From: Rhodosorus marinus
Taxonomy: Eukaryota > Rhodophyta > Stylonematophyceae > Stylonematales > Stylonemataceae
Length of the DNA: 64,000 bases
Reading direction: 5' to 3'
NCBI GenBank assembly: GCA_029953675.1
Contig: JAMWBK010000006.1
Coordinates: 1,302,001-1,366,000 of the forward strand
In this document: positions 22,898-33,704 of the stretch, in pieces
How positions within the stretch are numbered: the first letter of the stretch is position 1
Layout: the number at the start of each line of letters is the position of its first letter
Notes under the pieces: generated by a model
Databases searched by the model: none
Told to the model about the DNA's origin: nothing
What the model saw: only the letters and a program-made list of their open reading frames with translations
Position numbers and translations under genes: made by a program

Positions 22898-23108
22898 CAA
22901 CCTCTGGCTTGGTGGTATCAAGCTGGAACCTGATCCTGCTCACGGTCTGGGCCAGGATGGAAATGTACCATAGATGACTGTCGGGTCCATGCTTTGCTGA
23001 ACTGGACCGAGTACATCCGACACGAGGTCCTGCGGCTCGCCAACAATACCGTTCCGCATGAGCTCAATCAACTTGATATAGCCCTTGGTACAATTAGCCA
23101 CCGCCAGC
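22898..23108 (-). pseudogene. Fragment of a paralogue of the sugar-dehydrogenase-like gene at 26424
   Basis: On the minus strand it reads LAVANCTKGYIKLIELMRNG, then VGEPQDLVSDVLGPVQ, matching the end of the beta-propeller in the 26424 gene (nucleotides 27490-27700) at high identity. Frameshifts and a stop follow, and no other part of the gene is present nearby. This is a truncated duplicate, 3.4 kb from and inverted relative to the intact gene. Confidence 0.88.
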
Positions 23109-23280
23109 ATAGACTAGGACTGCGTGTGAACTGGTGAGGAGCGGTGAAGAAGAAAAATCGTCATGTGGAGTCGGTCTTGCGGTGTTGTGCGAGCGACGCT
23201 GGCGGGTGTGAACGTTGAATTGCAATCCTGTCCGTACTTCAAGCTACTGGCTGTTGCAGGGCACTAGTAAAGAATGCAAA

Positions 23281-23635
23281 CGCAGCGAATGAATTTGGTG
23301 TTATCGTGGTCGTGGACTGGGCAGAAGAACTGTGGCGAGTTGTTGATCACTGAGCGGCGAGGGCTCTGTCATCTAAACAAGTTTCAATACACTGTGAAAA
23401 AATTCGCTGGCAACCGTTGATCGTAAGCATGGAGATGCCGAAGTCTGCGGTTTCGGCCGCAGCGAATGAATTTGGTGTTATCGTCGTCGTGGACTGGGCA
23501 GAAGAACTGTGGCAAGTTGTTGATCACTGAGCGGCGAGGGCTCTGTCATCTGAACAAGTTTCAACACACCGTGAAGAAATTCGCTGGCAACCGTTGATCG
23601 TAAGCATGGAGACTGCCGAAGTCTGCGGTTTCGGC
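23281..23635. repeat. Two tandem 177-bp direct repeats
   Basis: Unit 1 (23281-23457) and unit 2 (23458-23635) differ at only a few positions, plus one extra base in unit 2. Unit ends share TGCGGTTTCGGCC. Function unknown; neither strand keeps an open frame across the pair. Confidence 0.9.
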
Positions 23636-26423
23636 CTAGCTATGCCACCTGGACCTGTACTGCAGGTGCACCAGTGCAGAGGCTTGGTCAGCGGATCGAC
23701 TCTCAGTTAGGTTGAAATATGTACGTCTGCAAGGAAATCTAGTTTGAGATTGCGCGAGGGGACAGAAGCAAGCCCTCGATTTCAAAGACCTTGAATACTC
23801 GGATATTTTGCAGCTCCATCGGCGGAGGAATGTTGCTGAGGAGTAGATTAAGTCGGACCGAAGCCTCCACAGAATGTTAGTAGCTACTTGGTACTCAACA
23901 TTCGTATGTATCAACACGGGAACCCTCTCACCCAGTCCTCATTCGCTCAGAGTCTTTCAGCCTACCCCATTGTGAATCCCACGTGCAAATCCAATAATCG
24001 ACTGGTAATGTCTCGACCCCAGCAGCGTGTTGCTCGAGGCATTCCACAGTGGGATTGTGGACGATAGAGACCACCGCGCACTCAAGACCTAGAGGTTCGA
24101 TCAACCTTGCTCCCCGTAGATACAGAAGTGGGTTTAAATTCAACGGACAACCAAAGACTCATCGTCAATGTACCCATCGAGAAATTCCTAGCTTCCCCCT
24201 TCGATTTCAAAGAAGACAGCCCAGCGCTAATAAACTGCAGCAGATGAATCAAAGGGTGCTCGATTTCTTTCTAAACCAGCACAGATCGTTTTGGAGAGGA
24301 CGCGACCAGCCGCGGAGACCTCAGCATATCAATGTCTTCTCCCTACACTTGGATACCTGAGCTGTATCATATCAGAGCACAGAGCAAATAAAATTCCGCA
24401 TTCGTTGGAGTCTTGAAGGGGAAAGCGGTCGCCAATCACTTCACATTGGAAGATCCGGTGATAATGAAATTCTCCCGAGTACAAGGTGAGCAACAGAGGA
24501 TCGCAGCCCGGGTATATATTCCTGACAGATACTCCGATGATTACCGAAAAAAGCGTATTCTTCCCTTAACGCACCATATCATGAATCCAAGGCTCGAACC
24601 TCGTCAAGAACGAGGAGCGGGCAAAACACTATCAACTGAAGCAGTGTCCATGAACCGCACTCCTTCGCTTTATAAAATTCCGACAAACAGTAAGAACCAA
24701 AAAAAAATAAAAATGCGAAGATGACCCAAGTTCAAGTTTTGAGTCCCTGGTTGGCCACACCCTGTTCACACATCTTCTTCCAACAAAACCCCACATCTTT
24801 CTCCCCCCCCCCCCCAAAAAAAAAAGAAGGAAAGGGAAGAAACGCATGGAAGAGCCACTCCATTCTCTTCTCCAACAAAAACCGTAGGGCCCTGGCTAGT
24901 TGCAAAAAGCAACATTAACTATTCCAACGGCCAGCATCCATTTGCAACCGTTTTGCATCCTTTTCGGGATTTACGCAAAAATAAGAAAATTAGGGCTTCC
25001 ACGAAGGCACACAAATAGTAAAACACTCTGAAACCAACGATGATGAAATACCCTTAATGTTTTTTTCAGTTTTCCACAACCCAAAATCGCTTGTGTCTCA
25101 TTGAAAATCTTCCGTTGAAGTCTCACTATTCCAATAGAGACGAGGTGTATACACGATAACTTTTATTATATTAATTAGAAATATGGGCTCTATCACAGTT
25201 TTATCTGATGATTTCAGGATTGCTCGGGTACGATCGAAATTTACAGATCTTTTTGAAAGCGTTTCAAGTCCTCATGCTTTTTGTAAGGCAATTTTCGAAT
25301 CTTCTCTGCTAAGAATTCCCTGAACCACACGCTTTGCGCGGTACGCATATATTCAATACGATATGTTCGTACCCCCTTCTATTCTGTACTGCTTGTCGAT
25401 GTTCGTTTTTGCTAAACATATTGGAGGTTAAACAGAAAATCCTGTACATTTAGACGAAGGACTTGAGAACGTTTATACCATATATCCTTGTGTAAATAAT
25501 GACAGTGCATAACTTTTCGCCACAAGTCAGTCCTGCCCCCCCAGGAGGTATGCACAACCGTAGCAACTCAGTCAATAAGAAGTTCACGTCACAACAACTC
25601 CTCAAAAAGACTGCAATTTAAGAGGTTAATACCTCTATATTGATTGTTTTTTGTTTTTATATTTTGTGGTCAAACTATCCTTGCCGAATACGCTTACAAA
25701 TTTTTCTTCAATGCGGTCGCAGCGATGTTTCAGATTCAACGGGGTATAGGGGCAGATCCGTACGAATATCCTTCTCCTATTTTCAAACCACTGGGTCGAA
25801 AATCAGGTCCGCGATTAAAATGTATCCTAATTCTTCCACAATAGCCGACTTCAGGCGATCGTCAGCATCTAGGAGGGGTAGGTAAAGCAAACGATTCTAA
25901 GAAATTCATTCTGGTCGAAGGGGGTAGTTCAAATTAGGGCCCAAGTCATGTTTGTTTGTTTGTTTCTTTGCGGTCGGAAACCGGCAGGTGAGACCGCTTG
26001 AATATTTTTCATTTTATGAGGTTTCTGACACTGAGAATATTTGAATTTCTATCATTTTGTGAGGACACGTTGTGTTTTTTCTCGTTTTCACTTGTTTTGG
26101 TTGCTCTGCTCCTTTCTGAGAGGTATTTGTAGCCAATGTTACATCCGCAAACCATTTGACGACTTGAGCGGGTTTGCTTCTTAAATGAGGAGCCCGGGCT
26201 AATAGCGAACTTTGGAGCGGGAGGAGGCGTGACAAGTTGCTGAGGATGGTCAAAACATCCCCAGGACGGGTTTGAGGGAGAGGAAGATTGAGAAACAAAC
26301 ACCCGTCCCTGTTGCAACGTGCGAAGGGGTTGAACTGGAATTGGATGAGAGCCTGAGGGTTGGGATAAGTGGACCTCGGTGGTTTTTTTTGAGAGAGTCG
26401 ATTTGGTGCGTAATTCGTGAAAA
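23636..26423. other. Gene-poor upstream region of the large secreted gene
   Basis: No gene supported. Short open frames on both strands at 23636-24360 look like decayed element sequence but show no motif I can name. It has a C14/A10 junction at about 24806-24830 and a TTTG repeat at about 25949-25966. The last 100 bases before 26424 are G/T-rich. Confidence 0.5.
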
Positions 26424-29400
26424 ATGAAGACTTTGCGGTTTATCCTTGGCATTGCACTGCTCGGGGTATTCCTGAATGTGGATGGTGTTATCATCGATCG
26501 CGAGAACATTGTGAATGAACTTGTGGCTGAGTCAGACCAGATCCAAACTCCGATCGATATTGATTGGATTCCTGGTGATGTAACGCGTATGCTTATCTGT
26601 GACAAGCGTGGAATCATTTTCCTGATGATCGATGGAGAGCTCCAGCCAAAACCGTTTTTGGATATCAGGAGCAAGGTAGAAAGCATTGGTTCCAGAGGTC
26701 TGTTTGCCTGCCTGGTAGATAAGAATTTCTCGAAGAATCCATACATCTACCTCAGCTACGTTGACAACAGGGTACAGTCCCCGCCGGATAGGGCCAAGTC
26801 TGGCAAAATCGTGAAATACAAAGTCAACAACGCGCTGACGGAAGCCAGCGGAGAGGTTGTCCTCGTCGGCAAGCAGTTTCCCCCCGTAAACGGCTGTGGT
26901 TCCAATAAGTCGATTGGACGGAAGGACATTATCTGCCTCGATGCGAATCAGCACAACATCGGGTACCTTGTACAGAACCCCGCTAACGGGGAAATCTTCG
27001 CTGGTCTCGGTGACGCCGCAATCCCTTCGACATTCGACGATCTGCCCTTCCGTGCTTTTGACCTCGACTTCTTAGTCGGAAAAGTGTTGTGCATTCAACG
27101 AAATGGACGAGGGTGCCAGGGCAATCCGTTTGTCAGGAACGGCAATCTCAAAGAGAACCGTGGGAAAGTATGGAGTTACGGTTATCGCTTCCCCTTCCGA
27201 GGAAACTGGGACCCGGTGAATAAGCTCCCGCTCACAGCACACGTTGGATTCGCTCGATATGAAAGCATAGTTCTTACCAGAAAGGGCCTGAACTTCGGAT
27301 GGCCGTGCATGGAAGGGCCAAAGGAGAACCCGAAAGCGGCCACGGATCCAATCTGCAAGCAGATAAAGAGCGGGAAGATCGAGTTGGATAAGAATAGGTC
27401 GCTTTGGGACTATGACCACAACTTTGGAACCTCCGTCACCGGTGTAGAACGACTAAGCTCGGACAAGTGGCCTGAGAGCATGAAGAACTTGCTGGCGGTG
27501 GCTGATTATACCAAGAGCTGGATCAAGTTGATCGAGGTCACGCGGAACGGTATCGTTGGCAAGCCTCAGGACCTGCTGTCGGATGTACTCGGTCCAGTTC
27601 AGGTAAAGCAGGGACCGGATGGCCATCTCTACTACATTTCCATCCTGGCCCAGAGCGTGAGCAGGATCAGGTTCCAGCTTGATACCACCAAGCCAGAGGT
27701 TGTACAAGTACTACCTCCGTTTGGGTCTTCCAATGCGGAAACGACTACGCCAGTTGAGATAAAGTTCTCCAAGAGGATTGACTTTGACACGGTCAACAGG
27801 CAGAGAGTCAGAGTTGTGAACGCCAAAAATAACAAGGCGGTTGCTCTGAGCTTCTCATGGGATGCGGCGAGAAACACGGTTGTTGCACAGCCGAATGGAC
27901 GGCTTGCGAGAAACACTGACTACGAAGTGACTGTATCGGGTATCAAAGACAACCAAGGACGGACAATGGTTGGAAATTTCAAGTCGTCTTTCAAAACTGG
28001 AACAGGGTTCTCGCTCTATATCTCCGATCTCAAGTTTGTGAAGGCAATCAATGGAAAGGACAAAGTTCTGCGGGACAAGCAGCCGTTCCAGAGTGCGCAG
28101 AAGGTTCAACCGCAACTGTCCATTCGTGGAACAATATACCCTAAGGGCCTAGGAGTCCATGCAAGATCAGAGGTTGTTGTGGACCTGCCACAGGGATGCA
28201 CGAGGCTCCAAGCTTACGTAGGTGTCGACGATTTGAGACGGAACCTTGAAGAGGGAGAACTGTTCTATGAAGTACTGGCTGATAAGAAGCGCGTGTTCTA
28301 CACCCAAAACCCGACGACGAAACAAGGACCTGCCGTATACGTCGACGCTAGGGTAGCTGCAGCCAGCCGAGTTACGTTAATCACGACCAAGAGCGGAAGG
28401 ACAGGTCCAGCTGCGGCTGTGGGAACATGGGGAGATGCACAGTTTCGATGTGGTGGCTACGATACTGCACGCCCGAAGGTAACCAAGGTTTCCCCTGGGC
28501 AGGGGTTAGGAATAAATGGTAGTATTGACGTCACTTTCAGCGAACCTATGGACGTCAAGAGCACTGTGGCAGCGACTGAGTTGCTACTCCCGATCGCACT
28601 TGGAGGATATGACCTTGGCTTCACAACTACTTTCAGCAAGAGTCTGAAGACTATGACTATCAAACCAAATCAGCCTCTGCTGCACGATACTGAATATCAG
28701 CTGACGATCCAGAGCTCAGCAGAGGACCTATCCCAGAACAGGCTCTCCGCAGACGTTCAACGCAACCTTAAGACGGCGGCAGTTGCACCAAATGGAGAGA
28801 GGATCGGACTTGTAGAGCTTGTGACGAGGGGTAGAAATCCCGCTGCGAATTTCAGGAAGATTGTAGGTGGCGGAGGTAATACGGGAACAAGAGTTAGGCA
28901 GTTTAACAATGGTATTGCAATGACCGGGTACTCGGTTGCCACGTTCCAGCTTCCTGGATCCGGATGCACTTCAATTTCGTTTATCGCCGGAAAGGAGAAC
29001 GCGAGAAAGGACGGTGAGACCTGCCGCATGAAGATGTTTGAAGCTACGGGGCCACAAGGGGCAGAGAAGACTGTGTTTGACGAAGAGTTCACCGATTCGC
29101 GGGCATCCGTAACTGTCAAGAACAAGACTCTCACCAATGCCAGACGCCTGCGTCTGATAGTGGCCAAGTCTCCACCAGCGCCGGGCCCGGTGCAATGCTC
29201 TTGGGCGGCTGTCCAATTGACATGTGGCGGGGAGCAGGTGCTTCTCACAAAGCAAGAAGTGGTGGACAGAGTTGGCAACGCTCTGGGCATAAACAAGCGC
29301 CGGAGCGGGCAGCCTATCGCACTCCGCATACCAACTACTGGTACTGGTGGTGGCACTCCTACTAAGATCGAACTCAAGCCAAATGTTGAGGTTAAGTACA

Positions 29401-30185
29401 TAACGCCGGGTGTCTGCTCTACCCTCAACATGAGAGTCGATGCCAAGAACGGTGGGACGGTGAACGTGCAGTTGCTCAGCGGTAACGGCAGGCAGCTGTG
29501 CCAAACTGGAACACTCAACAGCGGCACCGGGAAAAACATCAGCTGCAACGTCAGAGGTGTATCTAGACTGACCTTGAAGGCTACAGGCAGTGGCGGGGTC
29601 GCGGAGATTTCGAATGCGAACTTTAATTGTGCGAAGGGCTCACGACAACCGCGTTGTGAATTTGGCGATTTCCCCGCCAACTTCAAGGTTAAGGATGAAG
29701 TTTGCTACAGTGCAACCTGCTACAACTTCAAGGGACAGGTATTGCCGGCCTCGTCTGTGTCTTGGGTAACGAAGATCATTCATTGCCAAGCTTTGTGCCA
29801 CGAGCATGAGGAGGAGACTACGCGAGGAAATCGCGGGTGCTATACCATACCGGATCATGGGGATTTCTTCTTTATGGAGTTTGATGTGATAGCCAGAGAT
29901 GGCGAAGCAGTCAGCGTTTATACGAGACAAGTCCGGCCGCAAACTGTCACTGTTACCGTAACAACAATGCCACCTGGTATTGATGTTGGAGTTGACTCGC
30001 TCGCCGGTCCATCTCCGCTTAAATCCATAGTGCTTGTAGGAGCAAAGTTCACTGCGAACGTTCCTGCCAAGTCCGGGAAAAATACGTTCAAGTTCTGGGA
30101 TGATAACAGAAACGCGCCAGGGGACAGACCGTTCCAGTTCAACAAAGCCGGAACACGAAAATACAACGCAGTGTACACCAGATAA
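26424..30185 (+). CDS. Large secreted glucose/sorbosone dehydrogenase-like beta-propeller with Ig-like and NPCBM domains
   Basis: Intronless 1253-aa protein with an N-terminal signal peptide (FILGIALLGVFLNVDG). Residues about 35-430 form a six-bladed PQQ-type sugar dehydrogenase/HHIP-like propeller, shown by GLFACLVDKNFSKNPYIYL, a GDA turn, NRGKVWSYGYRFPFRG and GLNFGWPCMEG. Then come a bacterial Ig-like (Big_5) domain at about 430-540, an NPCBM domain at about 545-700 (IYPKGLGVHA, GTWGDAQFRCGG), a second Ig-like domain (about 703-800), two further NPCBM-like sandwiches ending CSWAAVQLTCGG and SNANFNC, and a Cys- and His-rich C-terminal region (CHEHEEET). Family members oxidise sugars or bind glycans. 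Combined with NPCBM glycan-binding modules, an extracellular polysaccharide-modifying or sensing role is likely but not proven. No membrane anchor is seen. A truncated relative lies at 22898-23108. Confidence 0.9.
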   Translation: MKTLRFILGIALLGVFLNVDGVIIDRENIVNELVAESDQIQTPIDIDWIPGDVTRMLICDKRGIIFLMIDGELQPKPFLDIRSKVESIGSRGLFACLVDKNFSKNPYIYLSYVDNRVQSPPDRAKSGKIVKYKVNNALTEASGEVVLVGKQFPPVNGCGSNKSIGRKDIICLDANQHNIGYLVQNPANGEIFAGLGDAAIPSTFDDLPFRAFDLDFLVGKVLCIQRNGRGCQGNPFVRNGNLKENRGKVWSYGYRFPFRGNWDPVNKLPLTAHVGFARYESIVLTRKGLNFGWPCMEGPKENPKAATDPICKQIKSGKIELDKNRSLWDYDHNFGTSVTGVERLSSDKWPESMKNLLAVADYTKSWIKLIEVTRNGIVGKPQDLLSDVLGPVQVKQGPDGHLYYISILAQSVSRIRFQLDTTKPEVVQVLPPFGSSNAETTTPVEIKFSKRIDFDTVNRQRVRVVNAKNNKAVALSFSWDAARNTVVAQPNGRLARNTDYEVTVSGIKDNQGRTMVGNFKSSFKTGTGFSLYISDLKFVKAINGKDKVLRDKQPFQSAQKVQPQLSIRGTIYPKGLGVHARSEVVVDLPQGCTRLQAYVGVDDLRRNLEEGELFYEVLADKKRVFYTQNPTTKQGPAVYVDARVAAASRVTLITTKSGRTGPAAAVGTWGDAQFRCGGYDTARPKVTKVSPGQGLGINGSIDVTFSEPMDVKSTVAATELLLPIALGGYDLGFTTTFSKSLKTMTIKPNQPLLHDTEYQLTIQSSAEDLSQNRLSADVQRNLKTAAVAPNGERIGLVELVTRGRNPAANFRKIVGGGGNTGTRVRQFNNGIAMTGYSVATFQLPGSGCTSISFIAGKENARKDGETCRMKMFEATGPQGAEKTVFDEEFTDSRASVTVKNKTLTNARRLRLIVAKSPPAPGPVQCSWAAVQLTCGGEQVLLTKQEVVDRVGNALGINKRRSGQPIALRIPTTGTGGGTPTKIELKPNVEVKYITPGVCSTLNMRVDAKNGGTVNVQLLSGNGRQLCQTGTLNSGTGKNISCNVRGVSRLTLKATGSGGVAEISNANFNCAKGSRQPRCEFGDFPANFKVKDEVCYSATCYNFKGQVLPASSVSWVTKIIHCQALCHEHEEETTRGNRGCYTIPDHGDFFFMEFDVIARDGEAVSVYTRQVRPQTVTVTVTTMPPGIDVGVDSLAGPSPLKSIVLVGAKFTANVPAKSGKNTFKFWDDNRNAPGDRPFQFNKAGTRKYNAVYTR

Positions 30186-30694
30186 GCTCCATGTTCAGTT
30201 TAGGGGGAAAGCGGACTGAAGGAAAGCGTTCTTCTTATTTGCCTAAAAGTTGGGTGGAAGGCTGTGTAGCTGTTTTACTTCCTTTTCGTTTCAATCCTTT
30301 CCGTGAGTGCCTTTGAGTAGTAGTTCCCTAGGCGGAGAGAGGGGGCTTTCCTAATAGCTTCTACAAAATAAACGCCAGTTAATCCATCCTATTGAATTGC
30401 ATCCTCCAGCCAAGGATTTTGCGTCAGAACAAGCACATACCAAATTGACTTCCTGGACTTTTTAGGAGTCGCGTTCTTTTCTCAGTCCATTATTTTGAAA
30501 CACTATCTAGATAATTTGGATATTGCGCTAAACCGTGATGCAAATTTTTAGATTTAATCTTTGGCCTCCTATAGTAAGCCTGAAGAAATTGGAAGCAAAG
30601 TGGTTGATTTATCGGACCAGCCGTTCTTCGTCCTCTACGAAACGAGAACCTCCTTGTAATGCTCAGTACAGCTCGTAACCATGCTTACTGAGTG
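30186..30694. other. 3' flank, no gene seen
   Basis: Downstream region of the large secreted gene; presumably holds its 3' UTR. No distinct feature. Confidence 0.5.
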
Positions 30695-30805
30695 CTTCCT
30701 GTTTTATGGAACCTGCTGGCCCATGCTGGCTTCGTGAACATGACGATGAGCGCCCAGATCGGCTCTCTTCCCTGTTTCCTGGTCTGAGCATGTCTGCTGT
30801 GGTGG
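30695..30805 (+). mobile_element. Non-LTR tail fragment
   Basis: The frame contains WLREHDDERPDRLSSLFPGLS, matching the family tail at 22400-22455. Both ends are lost. Confidence 0.6.
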
Positions 30806-30964
30806 TGGTTTTTGCGAACATAGTCTTTAGCCGTATCGCACGCACGTTCGAGTGCTCTTCCAACAATATCGTCTCTCAGGAATCCAATTCAATCGCACTT
30901 GCGGACGGAAGCGCTGAATTGAGAAGAGTAGGGACTTGTGGTATCCTCTATTCATCAACAACAT

Positions 30965-31434
30965 ATTCAGAACCTATCTACCCTGAGGAGCAGAAACGGA
31001 GACGCTGATGACGCGCATCCAACAACAAAGAAGCAATCGAACGCCAGAGTCTCAGAGACAGCTCCGTGAGGAGACTGTCAAGACGGCCGGGGGCATGGCC
31101 AAAAACACGACCAAGCCAGCGGGAAGCAGCGAAGTCTAAAACAATCCAAAGCACTCGGTGATCAGCGGTGCAAACTGACGGGACAGTGCGGAGCCCCGAA
31201 GGGTTGGACGAGTGATCGCCTCAGGTACTGAGACTCCTTCAGTCGTCGCATTGAACCAGCGGCGGCACCACGACGTTGTGCAGACGTCGGAAGATGTAGC
31301 GCAGCCTGGGGACAAGGAATAGACAACTCAAGATACTCACTCATGCGAGCAGCCAGGTCAGTGACCACCAAATTCGCCACACGTTGGACCACAGGTGTCT
31401 CATCATCAGCATCAAGCGGCTGAGCTCCAGGCAA
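30965..31434 (-). mobile_element. Non-LTR endonuclease and 3' end, diverged copy
   Basis: Minus-strand translation gives VVQRVANLVVTDLAARMSEY, LELSIPCPQA and RRGAAAGSMRRLKESQY. After a frameshift it gives SRQFAPLITECFG, LDSLLTELSLRLWRS and RHQRL, then a stop and a TTCTGAATATG-type 3' UTR. It is clearly the same family as 1637-2118 but much more diverged, so more than one subfamily or age class is present. Confidence 0.8.
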
Positions 31435-33051
31435 AGAGACCTCCTAGCCCACCTCGCGATCCCCTCTCTACTGCAAGGTCCGGAGATGGCCAGGAGTTAT
31501 ACATCCGATGTTCAACAGGGGAAGCAGGAAAGTTGTAGGGATTCCGTTGTCCAATAGCCAACAACCGAGCGAATCATTTGTTCCGTAATCGCGAAACGTA
31601 CAATTGAGCCCCAATTCTTTTTTTGGGGGGGGTGGGTTCCGTTCCCCCTGGTATATAGAAAAAAAACCGTTAACCACGTTTTCTGGTGCATTCTCCTAAC
31701 TTATGCCTCAGTATACTACTCTCCAAAGAGCGGACGCGACAAACATTTTCCCATTCATATTCCAAAAGATACATGTTTCTATGCTTTATGGATCCTCGCA
31801 CCGCTCCAAAACATGGCGGCCCGCGGAATATCTCAAATGCTGAGGATTTTTCGCGATGGTATCCGACCAAAGTCCCCGCTACCCACTACCCCGTTTCCCC
31901 GCAATGTGTCCGTACATATTCGAAAAGTTGTACGGCGAATTACGTAATCGTGGTCACAGTTTGTAGGAGCTGCGTGCAATCCTCGGTTTGTACCATATGA
32001 AATGCTAGAGAATCTCCCCTCTCGTAATCGACCAAACACACATGTACAAAACTCTAAGTGAATCTCCTAGACACACCCCATATGCCGTCCGCTCACATAT
32101 TGGAGTCCAGTTTTTTGTCTTTTGGAACCGCTCGCTTCTTCTCAACTGCAACCCTTTTACGCAAGTATTGTCCTTCCCCCTACCTAACCCGCCGTTTTGC
32201 GAATACCGTGGCGCTCCTTGACAAAGAAAAATACAAATAAAAACTAACCCATTTCTTAATTGGTTATAGGCATCACAGCTACGCCTTTTTATTGGTCTAA
32301 CTCGCTTTTGAAATTCGTCTATTGGCTTTATGGCGATAGCCTTCTAACCAATCAACAACAATAAATATGCTGAAAGTTGCTATTTATTTTAAAAAAAGAT
32401 CATTTCTTTGGTTGACTCTGTCACTAGGACGTTTTTTTAAGTTAATTACAAGATAGATCCGCTCTGGGGATAGTATCCCTGCGGCCACTATTCTCCAAAA
32501 CAACGTTTAGGAACACTTTAATTAAAAAATATTAATAGAGAATAGCAAGAGCGTACAAATTAATTATACTTTACAAGTATCTTTGTATGAATAGTAGAAT
32601 TAAAAACGTCTGTGTAATTTCGTCTTTTCAAGAACATTTCTGTATGGCAGATTTTCTATCAAAATTGAAACGGGGTTTCCGGGGAGCGATTTTTTCGAAC
32701 GGACGAGAATGATTAATTGCAATAAAGTTTTGAGTGAATTGAGATTTGGCTACGGACACAAAGTTTGTACCCGGTTTTAGTGGTAGGGTTGCATCATTCC
32801 CGTTTCACGAAAAGTAGAAAAATCTGCCTTATACACGCACAGAGTCTATCGACATTTTTTTCGGATGGAGAGTGCGGAGGCGTTGATCGAATTCTTTTTG
32901 GCCCCAGGACGAATGAATGGGTCCACTAATGGCTTCTGGACGTTGAACGGTTCCACTGCTGGCTGCTGCTGAACGTTGAACGGGTCCACTGTTGGCTGCT
33001 GGACGTTTTGAACGGCTCGTGTTCTTGGATATTCGAGGAGCCTAAAAAGGT
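31435..33051. other. AT-rich intergenic region
   Basis: No gene supported. 32380-32650 is very AT-rich. A minisatellite lies at 32937-33012. Confidence 0.5.
32937..33012. repeat. Minisatellite, about 33-bp unit
   Basis: Degenerate repeats of GGACGTTGAACGG followed by a TCCACT..TGGCTGCTG stretch, slightly over two units. On the minus strand they encode NVQ...VDPF/VEPF repeats, but the frame has no supported start. Confidence 0.75.
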
Positions 33052-33058
33052 TATAAAG
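33052..33058 (+). promoter_or_regulatory. TATA box of the cyclin gene
   Basis: TATAAAG, 92 bp upstream of the ATG at 33144; the region between is purine-rich. Confidence 0.55.
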
Positions 33059-33143
33059 GCGTTTCAACTCGTAAAAAGCTGGGTAGGGGTAGTGGAGGGG
33101 GCAGGAGTCAACTAAGACTTAGGAGAGTGAAAAGTCGAGAAAG

Positions 33144-33704
33144 ATGGTGAACTTTGAGGATCAGGAAACTATGCGGCTGACTGGCAATGACCTTGTTGCT
33201 GGAATAGCTGAGGTGCTGCGGGGAAGCTGTTGTTATGATGAGGACATGAGCGCTTCCAGCATCCCGAAACGCTTTTTCGGGATGAAGAAGCAGGAAATCT
33301 CGCTGGAGACATACGTGAATCGTTTGTATCGCTATTTAGACTGCTCCAACGTGGCGTATATAACCGCTCTTGTGTACCTGAGGAGGATCCAGTTCCTGGA
33401 CCCGCGATGCCGGCTCACGTACGGGAACATCCACCGGCTCTATGCTACTGCTCTGCTGATCGCGATCAAATACCACGACGACGAACACTACTCAAACAAA
33501 TTCTGTGCGCAAGTGTTCGGCATGTCCGGCCTCGCCGAAATCAACGAACTGGAGGGTTTGATGCTTTCTCTGCTGGGTTTCAGAATGAGCATCAGCCAGG
33601 AAGAATACTACGCTCATAAGATTTTTATCATGAGGCACATGCAGACCGTGACCTCTGCGAATATTCTACCTTGCAAGAGCAATATGCCCATCTCGGTTGC
33701 ATAG
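33144..33704 (+). CDS. PHO80-like (P/U-type) cyclin
   Basis: Intronless 186-aa protein. Residues about 45-165 carry the PHO80-type cyclin box: ISLETYVNRLYRYLDCS, YITALVYLRRI, LTYGNIHRLYATALLIA, IKYHDDEHYSNKF and INELEGLMLSLLGF. This family binds PHO85/CDK5-like kinases and links nutrient status, often phosphate, to the cell cycle. The length is typical for plant and protist P/U-type cyclins, which are little more than the cyclin box. The ATG is the first in frame and follows a TATA box. The C-terminus after the box is short and unremarkable. Confidence 0.93.
   Translation: MVNFEDQETMRLTGNDLVAGIAEVLRGSCCYDEDMSASSIPKRFFGMKKQEISLETYVNRLYRYLDCSNVAYITALVYLRRIQFLDPRCRLTYGNIHRLYATALLIAIKYHDDEHYSNKFCAQVFGMSGLAEINELEGLMLSLLGFRMSISQEEYYAHKIFIMRHMQTVTSANILPCKSNMPISVA

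Noticed and set aside
28757-29686. 309-codon minus-strand open frame
   Set aside because: Lies wholly inside the 1253-aa secreted gene on the other strand.
30663-31008. Host genes in small open frames on both strands
   Set aside because: They overlap recognised retrotransposon tail sequence and lack independent support.
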